Source: CBDDLD01 sp965250025 (GTDB taxonomy: Bacteria; Bacteroidota; Bacteroidia; Flavobacteriales; Flavobacteriaceae). From it: a stretch of 64,000 nt of DNA. The notes under the pieces were generated by a model. The model saw nothing but the letters and a program-made list of their open reading frames with translations. It did no database searches and was not told where the DNA came from. Shown piece after piece: positions 34,325-42,725 of the stretch. Location of the stretch: assembly GCA_965250025.1 (NCBI GenBank), contig OZ252283.1:992001-1056000 (forward strand). Direction: 5' to 3'. The translations under genes were made by a program, and so were the position numbers. Position 1 is the stretch's first letter. The number at the start of each line of letters is the position of its first letter.

Positions 34325-35551
34325 TTATTGCTGTACATTAATACCTAATAAAGTAGCCGAAGCACTAATCTCATCACCCCAATCTTCTAGAGCTCTCGCA
34401 GCTTCTATAACTGGACCATTTTGAGCATTCTCAACACTTTCTTGAGTGATCAAATAATCAAATGGATCGTTATTGTTTGCGATTACATTTACTTTTGCCA
34501 TGGCCTCATCTGCAGTAGCTTTTAAAGCTGCCGCTTGGGTAGGATTAACTTGATTGACTAAATCGTAAAATGAAGCACCGTCAATACTGTTGCTGTACGA
34601 TCCAAAAATTATGTTGTAAGAACCTCTTGCGTTAGCATAGATATCACGGTGAGTGTTATCAGAAAAGCAAGAGTGCTCGTCTTCCTGACCTAAACCACCA
34701 AAGCCACCATCAGAGTCTACAGCCACTAACATGCGCTCACCACTTAACTCATCAGAAGCTAAGAAAAACGGACCTCTGACAATTTCATAAAGCGCTTCGT
34801 CTTCAGTTAAGGTATTAAAGTAAGTTCGGTAAGTACCTCCCGTTGCCCATGTTGTAACTAATTTATTAATATCATTGACTAGCATATCTGTTACAATTTT
34901 AAGATAATCACCACGTCTATCTGCATTAGCAGCTGTAGTGTAATCGGTCCATGGACGTTGACCGGCAATACGATCGCTAGGCGCTGTGTTATCTTGGCCC
35001 CATAATAAAAATTCTATGGCATGCCAACCTGTGCTTACAGCAGCTTCGTTATCTTGGTATTCAAAATAACTTAAAATATTTTGTTCTGTAATGGCTATAG
35101 TTGCATTTCCAATAATACTACCGATATCAAAAGATCCTGCACCAGCATTATCAGTAACATAATCAATTAACGATTCTTCTACAGGCCAAGCATTCATTAA
35201 GCCTTCGTTTCCAATACCCCAAGGCGTTTCTGCACTGGCTTCAGTCTCTATTGGGCCATTATTTCCTCTATAGGCTTCGGTTTGTCCGTAAGGCTCTCTA
35301 GCATCTAACCAGGCTTGTTTTGCGGCTGTAAAACCAGCTTCTGTAGGGTTGTTTGCAAAATTATCTATAGCAGTTTTCATCGTTATGGCAGCATTATAGC
35401 TGTCTAAATACGATTGGTGAACAATGTCAGCATAGTTTTCTATAACCTGGGCTTGAGTAACTGTATTGCTGGGTTGTTGATTGTTGTCATCATCGCTTGA
35501 ACATGCAAACACTAATGCACACAATGATAAAGAAGTTAATAGTTTTTTCAT
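34325..35551 (-). CDS. Imelysin-family lipoprotein 3 (IrpA-like, intact GxHxxE)
   Basis: 408 residues with a lipoprotein signal (LSLCALVFAC, Cys at 17) and acidic linker SSDDDNNQQPS. The imelysin domain is complete and keeps GWHAIE at 175-180 (G175-x-H177-x-x-E180), the proposed metal site, followed by FLLWGQD. Other landmarks are NYADIVHQSYLDSYNAA, AKQAWLDAREPYGQTEAYRG, LMNAWPVEESLIDY, GPFFLASDELSGERMLVAVD and EDEHSCFSDNTHRDIYANAR, the last typical of IrpA, an iron-regulated protein of cyanobacteria. Of the three imelysins here, this is the one most likely to bind metal. It is the first gene of the minus-strand arm. Confidence 0.9.
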   Translation of the reverse strand: MKKLLTSLSLCALVFACSSDDDNNQQPSNTVTQAQVIENYADIVHQSYLDSYNAAITMKTAIDNFANNPTEAGFTAAKQAWLDAREPYGQTEAYRGNNGPIETEASAETPWGIGNEGLMNAWPVEESLIDYVTDNAGAGSFDIGSIIGNATIAITEQNILSYFEYQDNEAAVSTGWHAIEFLLWGQDNTAPSDRIAGQRPWTDYTTAANADRRGDYLKIVTDMLVNDINKLVTTWATGGTYRTYFNTLTEDEALYEIVRGPFFLASDELSGERMLVAVDSDGGFGGLGQEDEHSCFSDNTHRDIYANARGSYNIIFGSYSNSIDGASFYDLVNQVNPTQAAALKATADEAMAKVNVIANNNDPFDYLITQESVENAQNGPVIEAARALEDWGDEISASATLLGINVQQ

Positions 35552-35580
35552 TTTTCTATAAGGTTGTTTGTTATTGTGAG

Positions 35581-35611
35581 CAAAAGTATTTTTAATTATA
35601 AAAAATGCAAA
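35581..35611 (-). promoter_or_regulatory. Promoter of the minus-strand imelysin arm
   Basis: On the minus strand: TTTG (35611-35608), 19 bases, TACTTTTG (35588-35581), a full Bacteroidota promoter about 30 bases before the start codon. The spacing equals that of the plus-strand arm promoter. Confidence 0.82.
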
Positions 35612-35613
35612 AT

Positions 35614-35636
35614 TTATTTAGACTTATTTTAAATAA
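35614..35636 (-). promoter_or_regulatory. Candidate operator of the imelysin locus, minus-strand arm
   Basis: The plus strand reads TTATTTAGA-CTTAT-TTTAAATAA, a 9-5-9 palindrome with one mismatch. It lies 2 bases upstream of the -33 TTTG of this arm's promoter, as its near copy at 25243-25265 does for the other arm. A bound dimer would touch the -33 region, so either repression or activation is possible. Confidence 0.65.
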
Positions 35637-35786
35637 GATTATAATTAGAATTGTAAACAGCTATTTTATGCTGGTAAGTACGTAACATTTGTTTGCTCCA
35701 AATTAAATTGAGATGCCAGATAAAAGTTAATATTGAGGTAATCTCGATGTGATCAAATTTTTTCATTTTAGAAGAAATTTTTTATC

Positions 35787-37115
35787 ATGAGATATGTTCT
35801 ATGCTTTTTAGCATATTGTACTTTTTGTAACTTGGGAAATGCACAATCCGACCTCTTAAGATCTGGTCCAATGTTAGGATATTCTGATTTTAGGGAAGTA
35901 TTAATCTGGGTGCAAACTAAAGCAGAAGCAAAAGTAAAGATCGAATATTATACGAACGGCGAAGTACCAAAATATACAGAAACGGTTACGACGCATTACA
36001 AGAGCGATTACATTGCTAAATTATACCCTTCTGAAGTAGAATATGGAAAAACATATACTTACAAGCTTTATATTAATGATAAGTACGTGCCAAGAGATTA
36101 TAAGTTGGAGTTTCAAACACAACCTCTATGGCAATGGCGTACAGATCCGCCCGATTTTAGTTTTGCGATAGGGTCTTGTTTTTATGCAAATGAGCCCAAA
36201 GATGACCGGCCGGGAAAATCCTATGGCGATCATTACGAAGTATTTAATAGTATACTTCGCAACGATCCGGATTTCATGGTTTGGTTAGGCGATAATATAT
36301 ATTTAAGAACCCCTGATTTTTTGACTAAACGTGGCATACGGCACCGCCATAGACATGCCAGAGCTATTGCTGAGTTACAACCACTTTTAGGAAGCGTCCA
36401 TCACTACGCCATATGGGATGATCATGATTACGGACCAAACGATGCTGATGCCTCTTATGCCAATAAAAGAATTGCAGCGGAAGCCTTTAATGATTATTGG
36501 GGCAACCTTAATACAGATGTCACAGGCGAAGGAGGAATTACTAGTCACTTTCTATGGAATGATGTAGAATTCTTTATGATGGATAACCGTTACCATCGGG
36601 ACCCTAATAAAAAACGAACACCTAATAAACAGTATTTGGGCGAAAAACAATTGGACTGGTTAATAAAAGCATTAACATCAAGTAAAGCTACTTTTAAAAT
36701 CGTTTGCATAGGCGGTCAGACAATAAGCGATGCCAAGGTATATGAGAATTATGCAACTTATCCTGAAGAGCAACAAACCCTGCTACGAAGGTTACATGAA
36801 GAAAGAATCTCTGGAGTAGTATTTATGAGCGGTGACCGTCATCACACAGAAATATCAAAACTTGAACGACCGGAAGCTTATCCATTGATCGATATAACCT
36901 GTTCGCCTTTAACTTCCGGTACGCATAAGCAACGTAATGAAGGCAATACATGGCAAGTGAAAGATAAAGTGTTTTTTGATAGGAATTTTGGAATAGTAAA
37001 AGTATCCGGACCTCGTAAAGACAGACGCTTGGTATTGTCTATTTATAATAGTAAAGGTGATAAAATATGGGATTATACTATTAAATCACAAGATCTTAAG
37101 TACAAAAAAGAATGA
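35787..37115 (+). CDS. PhoD-like alkaline phosphatase/metallophosphatase
   Basis: 442 residues with a signal peptide ending near NAQ (19). A Fn3-like N-terminal domain (about 22-110, LRSGPMLGYSDFREVLIWVQ) precedes the PhoD metallophosphatase domain: FSFAIGSCFYANEP, FMVWLGDNIYLR (metal site), HHYAIWDDHDYGPNDADASY, FFMMDNRYHRD, GVVFMSGDRHHTEISKLERP. The motif set (GDN, DDHD, GDRHH) fits a two-metal Fe/Ca phosphodiesterase or phosphomonoesterase that acts in the periplasm or at the surface and releases phosphate from organic compounds. Monocistronic; no phosphate-regulon box is evident. Confidence 0.9.
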   Translation: MRYVLCFLAYCTFCNLGNAQSDLLRSGPMLGYSDFREVLIWVQTKAEAKVKIEYYTNGEVPKYTETVTTHYKSDYIAKLYPSEVEYGKTYTYKLYINDKYVPRDYKLEFQTQPLWQWRTDPPDFSFAIGSCFYANEPKDDRPGKSYGDHYEVFNSILRNDPDFMVWLGDNIYLRTPDFLTKRGIRHRHRHARAIAELQPLLGSVHHYAIWDDHDYGPNDADASYANKRIAAEAFNDYWGNLNTDVTGEGGITSHFLWNDVEFFMMDNRYHRDPNKKRTPNKQYLGEKQLDWLIKALTSSKATFKIVCIGGQTISDAKVYENYATYPEEQQTLLRRLHEERISGVVFMSGDRHHTEISKLERPEAYPLIDITCSPLTSGTHKQRNEGNTWQVKDKVFFDRNFGIVKVSGPRKDRRLVLSIYNSKGDKIWDYTIKSQDLKYKKE

Positions 37116-37162
37116 CTTAGAATGTATTAAAGATTATTTAATGCTAACCGCAATATATATTG

Positions 37163-37170
37163 TATATTTG
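37163..37170 (+). promoter_or_regulatory. guaB promoter -7 element
   Basis: TATATTTG, exact TAnnTTTG match, 26 bases before the guaB ATG; weak -33 region. Confidence 0.6.
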
Positions 37171-37196
37171 CATGCAATTATAATTGTAATTGCACC

Positions 37197-38669
37197 ATGA
37201 CAGCACACGAAAACAAAATTGTCGGAGAAGGTCTTACTTATGATGACGTCTTATTAGTCCCGGCTTTTTCTGAAGTACTTCCAAGAGAAGTCAATATCCA
37301 ATCCAAATTCACAAAAAATATTACGATCAACGTGCCAATAGTATCTGCAGCTATGGATACAGTCACCGAGAGTAGAATGGCTATTGCCATGGCCAGAGAA
37401 GGAGGAATAGGCGTGTTGCATAAAAATATGACTATCGATCAGCAGGCAGCTAAAGTCAGAAAGGTAAAACGAGCAGAAAGTGGGATGATTATTGATCCTG
37501 TGACTTTACCTTTGACGGCAAAGGTCAGCGATGCAAAACAAAATATGGCTGAACACAGCATAGGCGGTATTCCTATTGTTGATGATAATGGTACACTTAA
37601 AGGCATCGTTACCAATAGAGATTTACGTTTTGAAAAGAACAACCAACGACCAATAGTAGAAGTGATGACTTCTGAAAATCTGGTAACAGCAGCAGAAGGA
37701 ACCTCACTAATGGATGCAGAAGTCATTCTACAAGAAAATAAGATCGAAAAATTACTCATTGTAGATGATAACTATAAACTGGCCGGTTTAATTACATTCC
37801 GAGATATTACGAAGCTTACGCAAAAGCCAATAGCCAATAAAGATAAATATGGACGCTTACGTGTAGCAGCCGCAGTAGGGGTCACTGCAGATGTTATGGA
37901 TAGAGTTGCTGCACTTGTAAAGTCGAGTGTAGATGCTATAATTATAGATACAGCACATGGTCATACTAAAGGTGTGGTCTCTGTTCTGAAAGATGTAAAA
38001 CAGAAGTTTCCAGAACTCGAGGTAGTTGTAGGTAATATTGCTACAGCGGAAGCTGCTAAATACCTTGTAGATGCCGGAGCCGATGCCGTAAAAGTAGGTA
38101 TCGGACCGGGTTCAATATGTACAACTCGTGTGGTAGCTGGTGTTGGTTTTCCGCAATTCTCAGCAGTTTTAGAAGTAGCGCAAGCCATTAAAGGAAGTGG
38201 TGTTCCGGTAATAGCTGATGGCGGTATTCGTTATACAGGCGACATTCCAAAAGCTATAGCTGCAGGTGCAGATACGGTAATGTTAGGATCGTTATTGGCA
38301 GGAACAAAAGAAAGTCCGGGAGAAACCATTATATACGAAGGAAGAAAGTTCAAATCCTATAGAGGTATGGGGTCAGTGGAGGCCATGAAAGAAGGTAGTA
38401 AAGATCGCTATTTTCAGGATGTGGAAGATGATATCAAAAAGCTTGTACCAGAAGGTATCGTTGGACGGGTGCCATACAAAGGTGAATTGTTTGAAAGTAT
38501 TCATCAGTTCATAGGCGGTCTAAGAGCTGGTATGGGGTATTGTGGAGCTAAGGATATAGATACTTTAAAAACAACAGGTAAATTTGTAAAGATCACTGCA
38601 AGTGGTATTAACGAAAGCCATCCACACGATGTCACCATTACTAAAGAAGCACCTAATTATTCGCGCTAA
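37197..38669 (+). CDS. guaB: IMP dehydrogenase
   Basis: 490 residues, the standard length. It oxidises IMP to XMP with NAD in guanine nucleotide synthesis. The start EGLTYDDVLLVPAFSEVLPR, a pair of CBS domains at about 95-210 (MIIDPVTLPLTAKVSDAKQN; VEVMTSENLVTAAEGTSLMD) inserted in the TIM barrel, and the catalytic loop GPGSICTTRVVAGVG with the active Cys C308 are all present. IMP-binding ADGGIRYTGDIPKAIAAGAD, the GSLLAGTKESPGE loop and the flap RYFQD with the EGIVGRVPYKG segment follow. Soluble tetramer/octamer. The lycopene cyclase gene follows after 49 bases and may share the transcript. Confidence 0.97.
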   Translation: MTAHENKIVGEGLTYDDVLLVPAFSEVLPREVNIQSKFTKNITINVPIVSAAMDTVTESRMAIAMAREGGIGVLHKNMTIDQQAAKVRKVKRAESGMIIDPVTLPLTAKVSDAKQNMAEHSIGGIPIVDDNGTLKGIVTNRDLRFEKNNQRPIVEVMTSENLVTAAEGTSLMDAEVILQENKIEKLLIVDDNYKLAGLITFRDITKLTQKPIANKDKYGRLRVAAAVGVTADVMDRVAALVKSSVDAIIIDTAHGHTKGVVSVLKDVKQKFPELEVVVGNIATAEAAKYLVDAGADAVKVGIGPGSICTTRVVAGVGFPQFSAVLEVAQAIKGSGVPVIADGGIRYTGDIPKAIAAGADTVMLGSLLAGTKESPGETIIYEGRKFKSYRGMGSVEAMKEGSKDRYFQDVEDDIKKLVPEGIVGRVPYKGELFESIHQFIGGLRAGMGYCGAKDIDTLKTTGKFVKITASGINESHPHDVTITKEAPNYSR

Positions 38670-38718
38670 TCATAAGAAACAAGAATATCTTGTAATAGGT
38701 CTTATCTTTGTTTAGAAG

Positions 38719-39858
38719 ATGGAAAGATCAGATTATATTATTTTAGGTGCAGGAGCTTCAGGTCTGATGCTTGCCTATCGAATGGCAAAAGACCCCTATT
38801 TTGACGATAAGTCTATCCTTATTATTGATAAAGAAGATAAAAAGATCAACGATCGCACTTGGTCATTTTGGGAGAAAGGAGAAGGTGAATGGGATGATAT
38901 TATTATTAAAACGTGGCATAAGATTTTTTTTGGAAGCTCTTCTTTTTCTAAAACCATACCGATAGCACCATATCGATATAAGAGTATCAGAAGTAGCGAT
39001 TTTTATAAGCATTTATGGCATACAATTCATACCAAGTCCAATATCACATTTGTTAAGGACCAAGTAGAATATTTTAAGGAAGTGGGGGAAGCGGTTTTGG
39101 TGAAAACAATGACCTCAGAGTATACTGCAAAAAAAATATTCAATAGTACGGTCTTGGATCCTTATCATGAAGAACAACATAAGTATCCGGTAATACAGCA
39201 ACATTTCGTAGGGTGGTTTGTCAAAACAAAAGCACCAGTTTTTGATGCTGATGTAGCTACATTTATGGATTTTACGGTAGCACAGAAAGGCAATACCAGA
39301 TTCATGTATGTACTGCCCATAGATGCGCATACTGCTCTTTTTGAATATACCCTTTTCTCGAAAGACCTCCTGAATTATAAAACTTATGAGGATGCCATAG
39401 AAAATTACTTGTCATCAAAGCACATTACCGCTTATGAAATTATAGAAAAGGAGAAAGGGGCAATTCCGATGACGTCCTATAATTTTTATAAACACAATAC
39501 AACATCGGTTTTAAATATTGGTACTATTGGTGGATGGACCAAAGCCAGTACCGGTTATACGTTTAGGAACACATCAAAAAAGACATCACAATTAGTAGCC
39601 TTTTTAAAACGAGAATCTGACCTCTCTAAATTTGAAAAACGTAATAGGTTTTGGTTTTACGACCTCATACTTTTAGATGTCTTGGCAAGAGATAATGCTC
39701 ATGGAGCAGCCTTGTTTTCCAGTTTGTTCAACAAAGTTAAGGTGCAAACCATATTTAAATTTTTAGACGAGGAAAGCACTATTATTGAAGATATCAAGAT
39801 TATCATGGGAGTGCCTCCTCTAAAATTTATAAAAGCGTTTTTTAAACGATTATTTTAA
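38719..39858 (+). CDS. crtY: Lycopene beta-cyclase
   Basis: 379 residues. The N-terminus has the FAD/NAD dinucleotide-binding motif DYIILGAGASGLMLAYRMAK, then INDRTWSFWEKGEG, a cyclase motif (NDRTWxFW), and YRYKSIRSSDFYKHL. Downstream are GWFVKT, FMDFTVAQKGNTRFMYVLPI and GAIPMTSYNF (the cyclase motif), NIGTIGGWTKASTGYTFRNT. This CrtY/CrtL family enzyme cyclises lycopene to beta-carotene. It is 11 kb away from crtZ-crtB-crtI, but the set together gives a path to zeaxanthin. Probably membrane-associated. Confidence 0.9.
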   Translation: MERSDYIILGAGASGLMLAYRMAKDPYFDDKSILIIDKEDKKINDRTWSFWEKGEGEWDDIIIKTWHKIFFGSSSFSKTIPIAPYRYKSIRSSDFYKHLWHTIHTKSNITFVKDQVEYFKEVGEAVLVKTMTSEYTAKKIFNSTVLDPYHEEQHKYPVIQQHFVGWFVKTKAPVFDADVATFMDFTVAQKGNTRFMYVLPIDAHTALFEYTLFSKDLLNYKTYEDAIENYLSSKHITAYEIIEKEKGAIPMTSYNFYKHNTTSVLNIGTIGGWTKASTGYTFRNTSKKTSQLVAFLKRESDLSKFEKRNRFWFYDLILLDVLARDNAHGAALFSSLFNKVKVQTIFKFLDEESTIIEDIKIIMGVPPLKFIKAFFKRLF

Positions 39859-40091
39859 TCAGTATATACTTGTCCTCTATGCGGTTTTAGAGCATCACGA
39901 AGGGGTTTCATATCCTGTTCTTCTACTACTAAAAAGGCGATGCTGTGCATTTCGCTAATAAGCTCACAACCGGTAATCGAGATGTTTAGTTGATGATTGG
40001 CAATGTATTCTTTGAGGTGTATTACATGATGTTTCGCAACTTCTTGCGCAGTGGGGCCTCTAAAATCCCATATAAGTTTAAGTTTACGCAT
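39855..40091 (-). CDS. Hypothetical small conserved protein
   Basis: 78 residues, overlapping the end of crtY by 4 bases (convergent) and the upstream SRPBCC gene by 8 bases (same strand), a strong sign of translational coupling with the latter. The sequence (KLIWDFRGPTAQEVAKHHVI, HLKEYIANHQLNISITGCEL, HSIAFLVVEEQDMKPLRDAL) fits a small alpha/beta ferredoxin-like fold. I recognise no named family. It is probably real because of the coupled position and clean frame. Confidence 0.7.
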   Translation of the reverse strand: MRKLKLIWDFRGPTAQEVAKHHVIHLKEYIANHQLNISITGCELISEMHSIAFLVVEEQDMKPLRDALKPHRGQVYTD

Positions 40092-40539
40092 TAGCTACAG
40101 ATGTACCGTGTTCAACAAAATTTTTAAAATCGGTCATGTATTTTAACGATTGCTTTTTAAATGCTTTAGGCATCAAAAATAGCATAACACGCATGGAAAA
40201 ACTGGTCGGTAAGAATTCGCTTTTAGAAGCCCATTTGGTATGCCCGTTTGTTGTAGTTTCAAAAAAGTTTTGTTGGATATTATGCATGCCCTTTGTAGCA
40301 TAAGTAGCGTGAAATTCACTAGGAAAATTACGTTTGGTTATGGTTTCGGTAAGTACCATTTCGCGTTTGCCAAATTTATAGTAGAATTTCATTTTAGCAC
40401 CAAATTCTCCCGGAGTGCCGGAAATATGCTCTGTTTTCTCGAGACCAGTTTGCCAATGTTTCAGATTGTCGGCATTGTCTAATTTGGAAATTACTTCATC
40501 AATAGGTTTTTCTATGATGACTTCAGTGATATATTTCAT
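40084..40539 (-). CDS. SRPBCC (START-like) domain protein
   Basis: 151 residues with the helix-grip pattern of the polyketide cyclase/START superfamily: MKYITEVIIEKPIDEVISKL, then NADNLKHWQTGLEKTEHISG, KFYYKFGKREMVLTETITKR, TKWASKSEFLPTSFSMRVML and a long C-terminal helix. These domains bind hydrophobic ligands in a deep pocket; ligand and role are unknown here. The start codon is at 40539. The 78-residue gene is coupled downstream by an 8-base overlap. Confidence 0.82.
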   Translation of the reverse strand: MKYITEVIIEKPIDEVISKLDNADNLKHWQTGLEKTEHISGTPGEFGAKMKFYYKFGKREMVLTETITKRNFPSEFHATYATKGMHNIQQNFFETTTNGHTKWASKSEFLPTSFSMRVMLFLMPKAFKKQSLKYMTDFKNFVEHGTSVANA

Positions 40540-40653
40540 TTTTTTGATTGATAACTAATTAGAATATTAAATATAAATATCTTTTACAAATTTTAAAAGT
40601 AAAAGCGTTGTATAAGTCCATGTTAGTATTTCATTTTAACCGTATTTATTATA

Positions 40654-40684
40654 CTTGATTAATGTTTTAATTGTATTATTTTTG
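40654..40684 (+). promoter_or_regulatory. Promoter of the SurA/PpiC chaperone operon
   Basis: CTTG (40654-40657), 19 bases, TATTTTTG (40677-40684). The predicted leader is about 90 bases to the ATG at 40780. Confidence 0.75.
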
Positions 40685-40779
40685 CTCACACAATTTGCAG
40701 ATTATCGATTTTGCTCAATAATACTGTAATAAATTGCGTTTATGATAACGCTTTTTTATCTGTTAAAGTAGAACAACTC

Positions 40780-42720
40780 ATGAGTTTAAGAATTAAATTG
40801 TTAGCCGTTGCACTTTTAGTGACTGTTTCGCTATTTGCCCAAAAGAATAATACGGTCTTATTAACAGTAGACGGACAACCCATAACTGCGGGAGAATTTA
40901 TAAGGGTTTATAACAAAAACCTGGATTTGGTAAAGGACGATACACAGAAAGACGTAGATACTTATCTGGAGCTATTTACAAACTATCAGTTAAAACTTAG
41001 CGAAGCTAAGCGATTAAAACTTGACGAAGATCCAAAGTATAAAAGAGAATTTCTTAACTATAAAAAACAGCTCATTAAAAACTACTTGTCTGAGAGTAAA
41101 GTTACAGAAACTTTGGTCAGGGAAGCCTATGACCGTATGGCATATGATGTAAAGGCTGTTCATGTATTGGTAAAGCTTAATTCAGCAGCAAAAGATACAA
41201 CAAAAGCCTACAACGAATTGTTGGGTTACAGAAAACGCATGCTCAAGGAAGGCTTTGAAGCACTACGAAAAGATATACATAATGGCAGCACCATATTTGC
41301 AGAGGACTTGGGCTATTTTTCGGCGTTTAAAATGGTGTATGATTTTGAAAATATGGCATATAAAACTAAAGTAGGTGAAGTTTCAATGCCTTTTAGAACT
41401 GATTTTGGATACCATATTGTTAAGGTTATAGACAAGCGACCATCTCGAGGAACTATTTCAGCAGCACATATTATGATAGCACTTAAGCAGAAAGATTCGT
41501 TGTTAGATCCACAGGAAAGAATAAACGAAATATATAAAAAGCTGCAACAGGGTGAAAGTTTTGAATCTTTAGCCAGACAGTTCTCAGAAGACAAAAGCTC
41601 GGCAAGAAAAGGCGGAGAATTGGCACCTTTTAAAAGTGGACAACTAAGTTCGGTCACTTTTGAGGATATGGCCTTTGGGTTACAGAAAGATGGCGACGTT
41701 TCCGAACCTTTTAAGACAGAATATGGATGGCACATTGTAAAACGACTTAATAAAAAAGATATTCAACCCTACAATGAAGCAAAGGCAATGCTACGTAGTA
41801 GAGTAAAAAGAGATTCTAGGTCTAAACTGATCAACTCAGCAATGGCCAATGAATTGAAGCGCAAATATGTTGTTGAGGAAAATAAGGAGGCATTGAATTA
41901 CTTCGAGTCTATATTGTCGGACAGTTATTTTATGAGATCATGGCGATTGCCAGAAGATTTTTCAGGAAGCCAAATACTATTTACGATCAATGATAAACCA
42001 TTCAGTTATGGTGAATTTGGGCAATACCTAATTAAGACTCAAGGCGCTTATCTGAATAAGAGAATCCCTCTGAGTCTTTTGGTAGAGAAAGAGTATAAAA
42101 CGTTTTTTGAGAATTCTATTTTAAAGTTTAGAGAAACAAATTTAGAAGAGGAGAACGAAGAATTTGCCAATATTTTAAAAGAATACAGAGATGGGTTGTT
42201 GTTGTTCGACCTTATGGAAAAAGAGGTGTGGAATAAAGCTTCTAAAGATACTTTGGGCTTAAAAGCTTTCTATAACAGGAATGTGGATAACTATAAATGG
42301 AATGACAGAATTGATATTGTGATGGCATCTTCTGCTGATGAATCGGTTGCATCTAAAGTAACAAAGCGAATTGGGAAAACTGAAGCGGAAGATATTAAAA
42401 AGGAATTCAATACAGATGGCAAACAAAATGTCATATTTACCTCAGGAATATTTGACGTTAATGATCCTATTCTACCTCAGGATTTAAAAGTTAAGAAAGG
42501 AGTTTCAAAAGTATATGCTCATAACAACGCATTTCATGTTGTAAATGTTAAAGAGGTATTACCGTCTCGTGTTAAAACATTGGATGAAGCCAGAGGTAAT
42601 GTTATTAATGATTATCAAAAGGAAATTGAGGATAAATGGCTTTTAGAGCTTAAATCGAGATTTAAAGTTGTATTAAACGATAAAGTATTGAGGTTAGTGA
42701 AATCACAATTAAATAAATAA
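40780..42720 (+). CDS. Periplasmic peptidyl-prolyl isomerase with two PpiC domains
   Basis: 646 residues from the ATG at 40780, chosen because it begins a clean signal peptide (MSLRIKLLAVALLVTVSLFA); an in-frame TTG at 40711 would add 23 residues that do not look like a signal. An N-terminal chaperone-like helical region (about 25-115) is followed by two parvulin domains, about 122-220 (YDVKAVHVLVKL, TDFGYHIVKVID) and 225-325 (ISAAHIMIALKQ, KKGGELAPFKSGQL type segment, EYGWHIVKRL). The C-terminal 320 residues are of unknown fold. It probably helps fold outer-membrane proteins, like SurA. First of three related genes. Confidence 0.88.
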   Translation: MSLRIKLLAVALLVTVSLFAQKNNTVLLTVDGQPITAGEFIRVYNKNLDLVKDDTQKDVDTYLELFTNYQLKLSEAKRLKLDEDPKYKREFLNYKKQLIKNYLSESKVTETLVREAYDRMAYDVKAVHVLVKLNSAAKDTTKAYNELLGYRKRMLKEGFEALRKDIHNGSTIFAEDLGYFSAFKMVYDFENMAYKTKVGEVSMPFRTDFGYHIVKVIDKRPSRGTISAAHIMIALKQKDSLLDPQERINEIYKKLQQGESFESLARQFSEDKSSARKGGELAPFKSGQLSSVTFEDMAFGLQKDGDVSEPFKTEYGWHIVKRLNKKDIQPYNEAKAMLRSRVKRDSRSKLINSAMANELKRKYVVEENKEALNYFESILSDSYFMRSWRLPEDFSGSQILFTINDKPFSYGEFGQYLIKTQGAYLNKRIPLSLLVEKEYKTFFENSILKFRETNLEEENEEFANILKEYRDGLLLFDLMEKEVWNKASKDTLGLKAFYNRNVDNYKWNDRIDIVMASSADESVASKVTKRIGKTEAEDIKKEFNTDGKQNVIFTSGIFDVNDPILPQDLKVKKGVSKVYAHNNAFHVVNVKEVLPSRVKTLDEARGNVINDYQKEIEDKWLLELKSRFKVVLNDKVLRLVKSQLNK

Positions 42721-42725
42721 TCTCA

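Noticed and set aside
40711..40779. TTG start at 40711 for the first PpiC gene
   Set aside because: The ATG at 40780 begins a clean signal peptide; the extra 23 residues do not resemble one.
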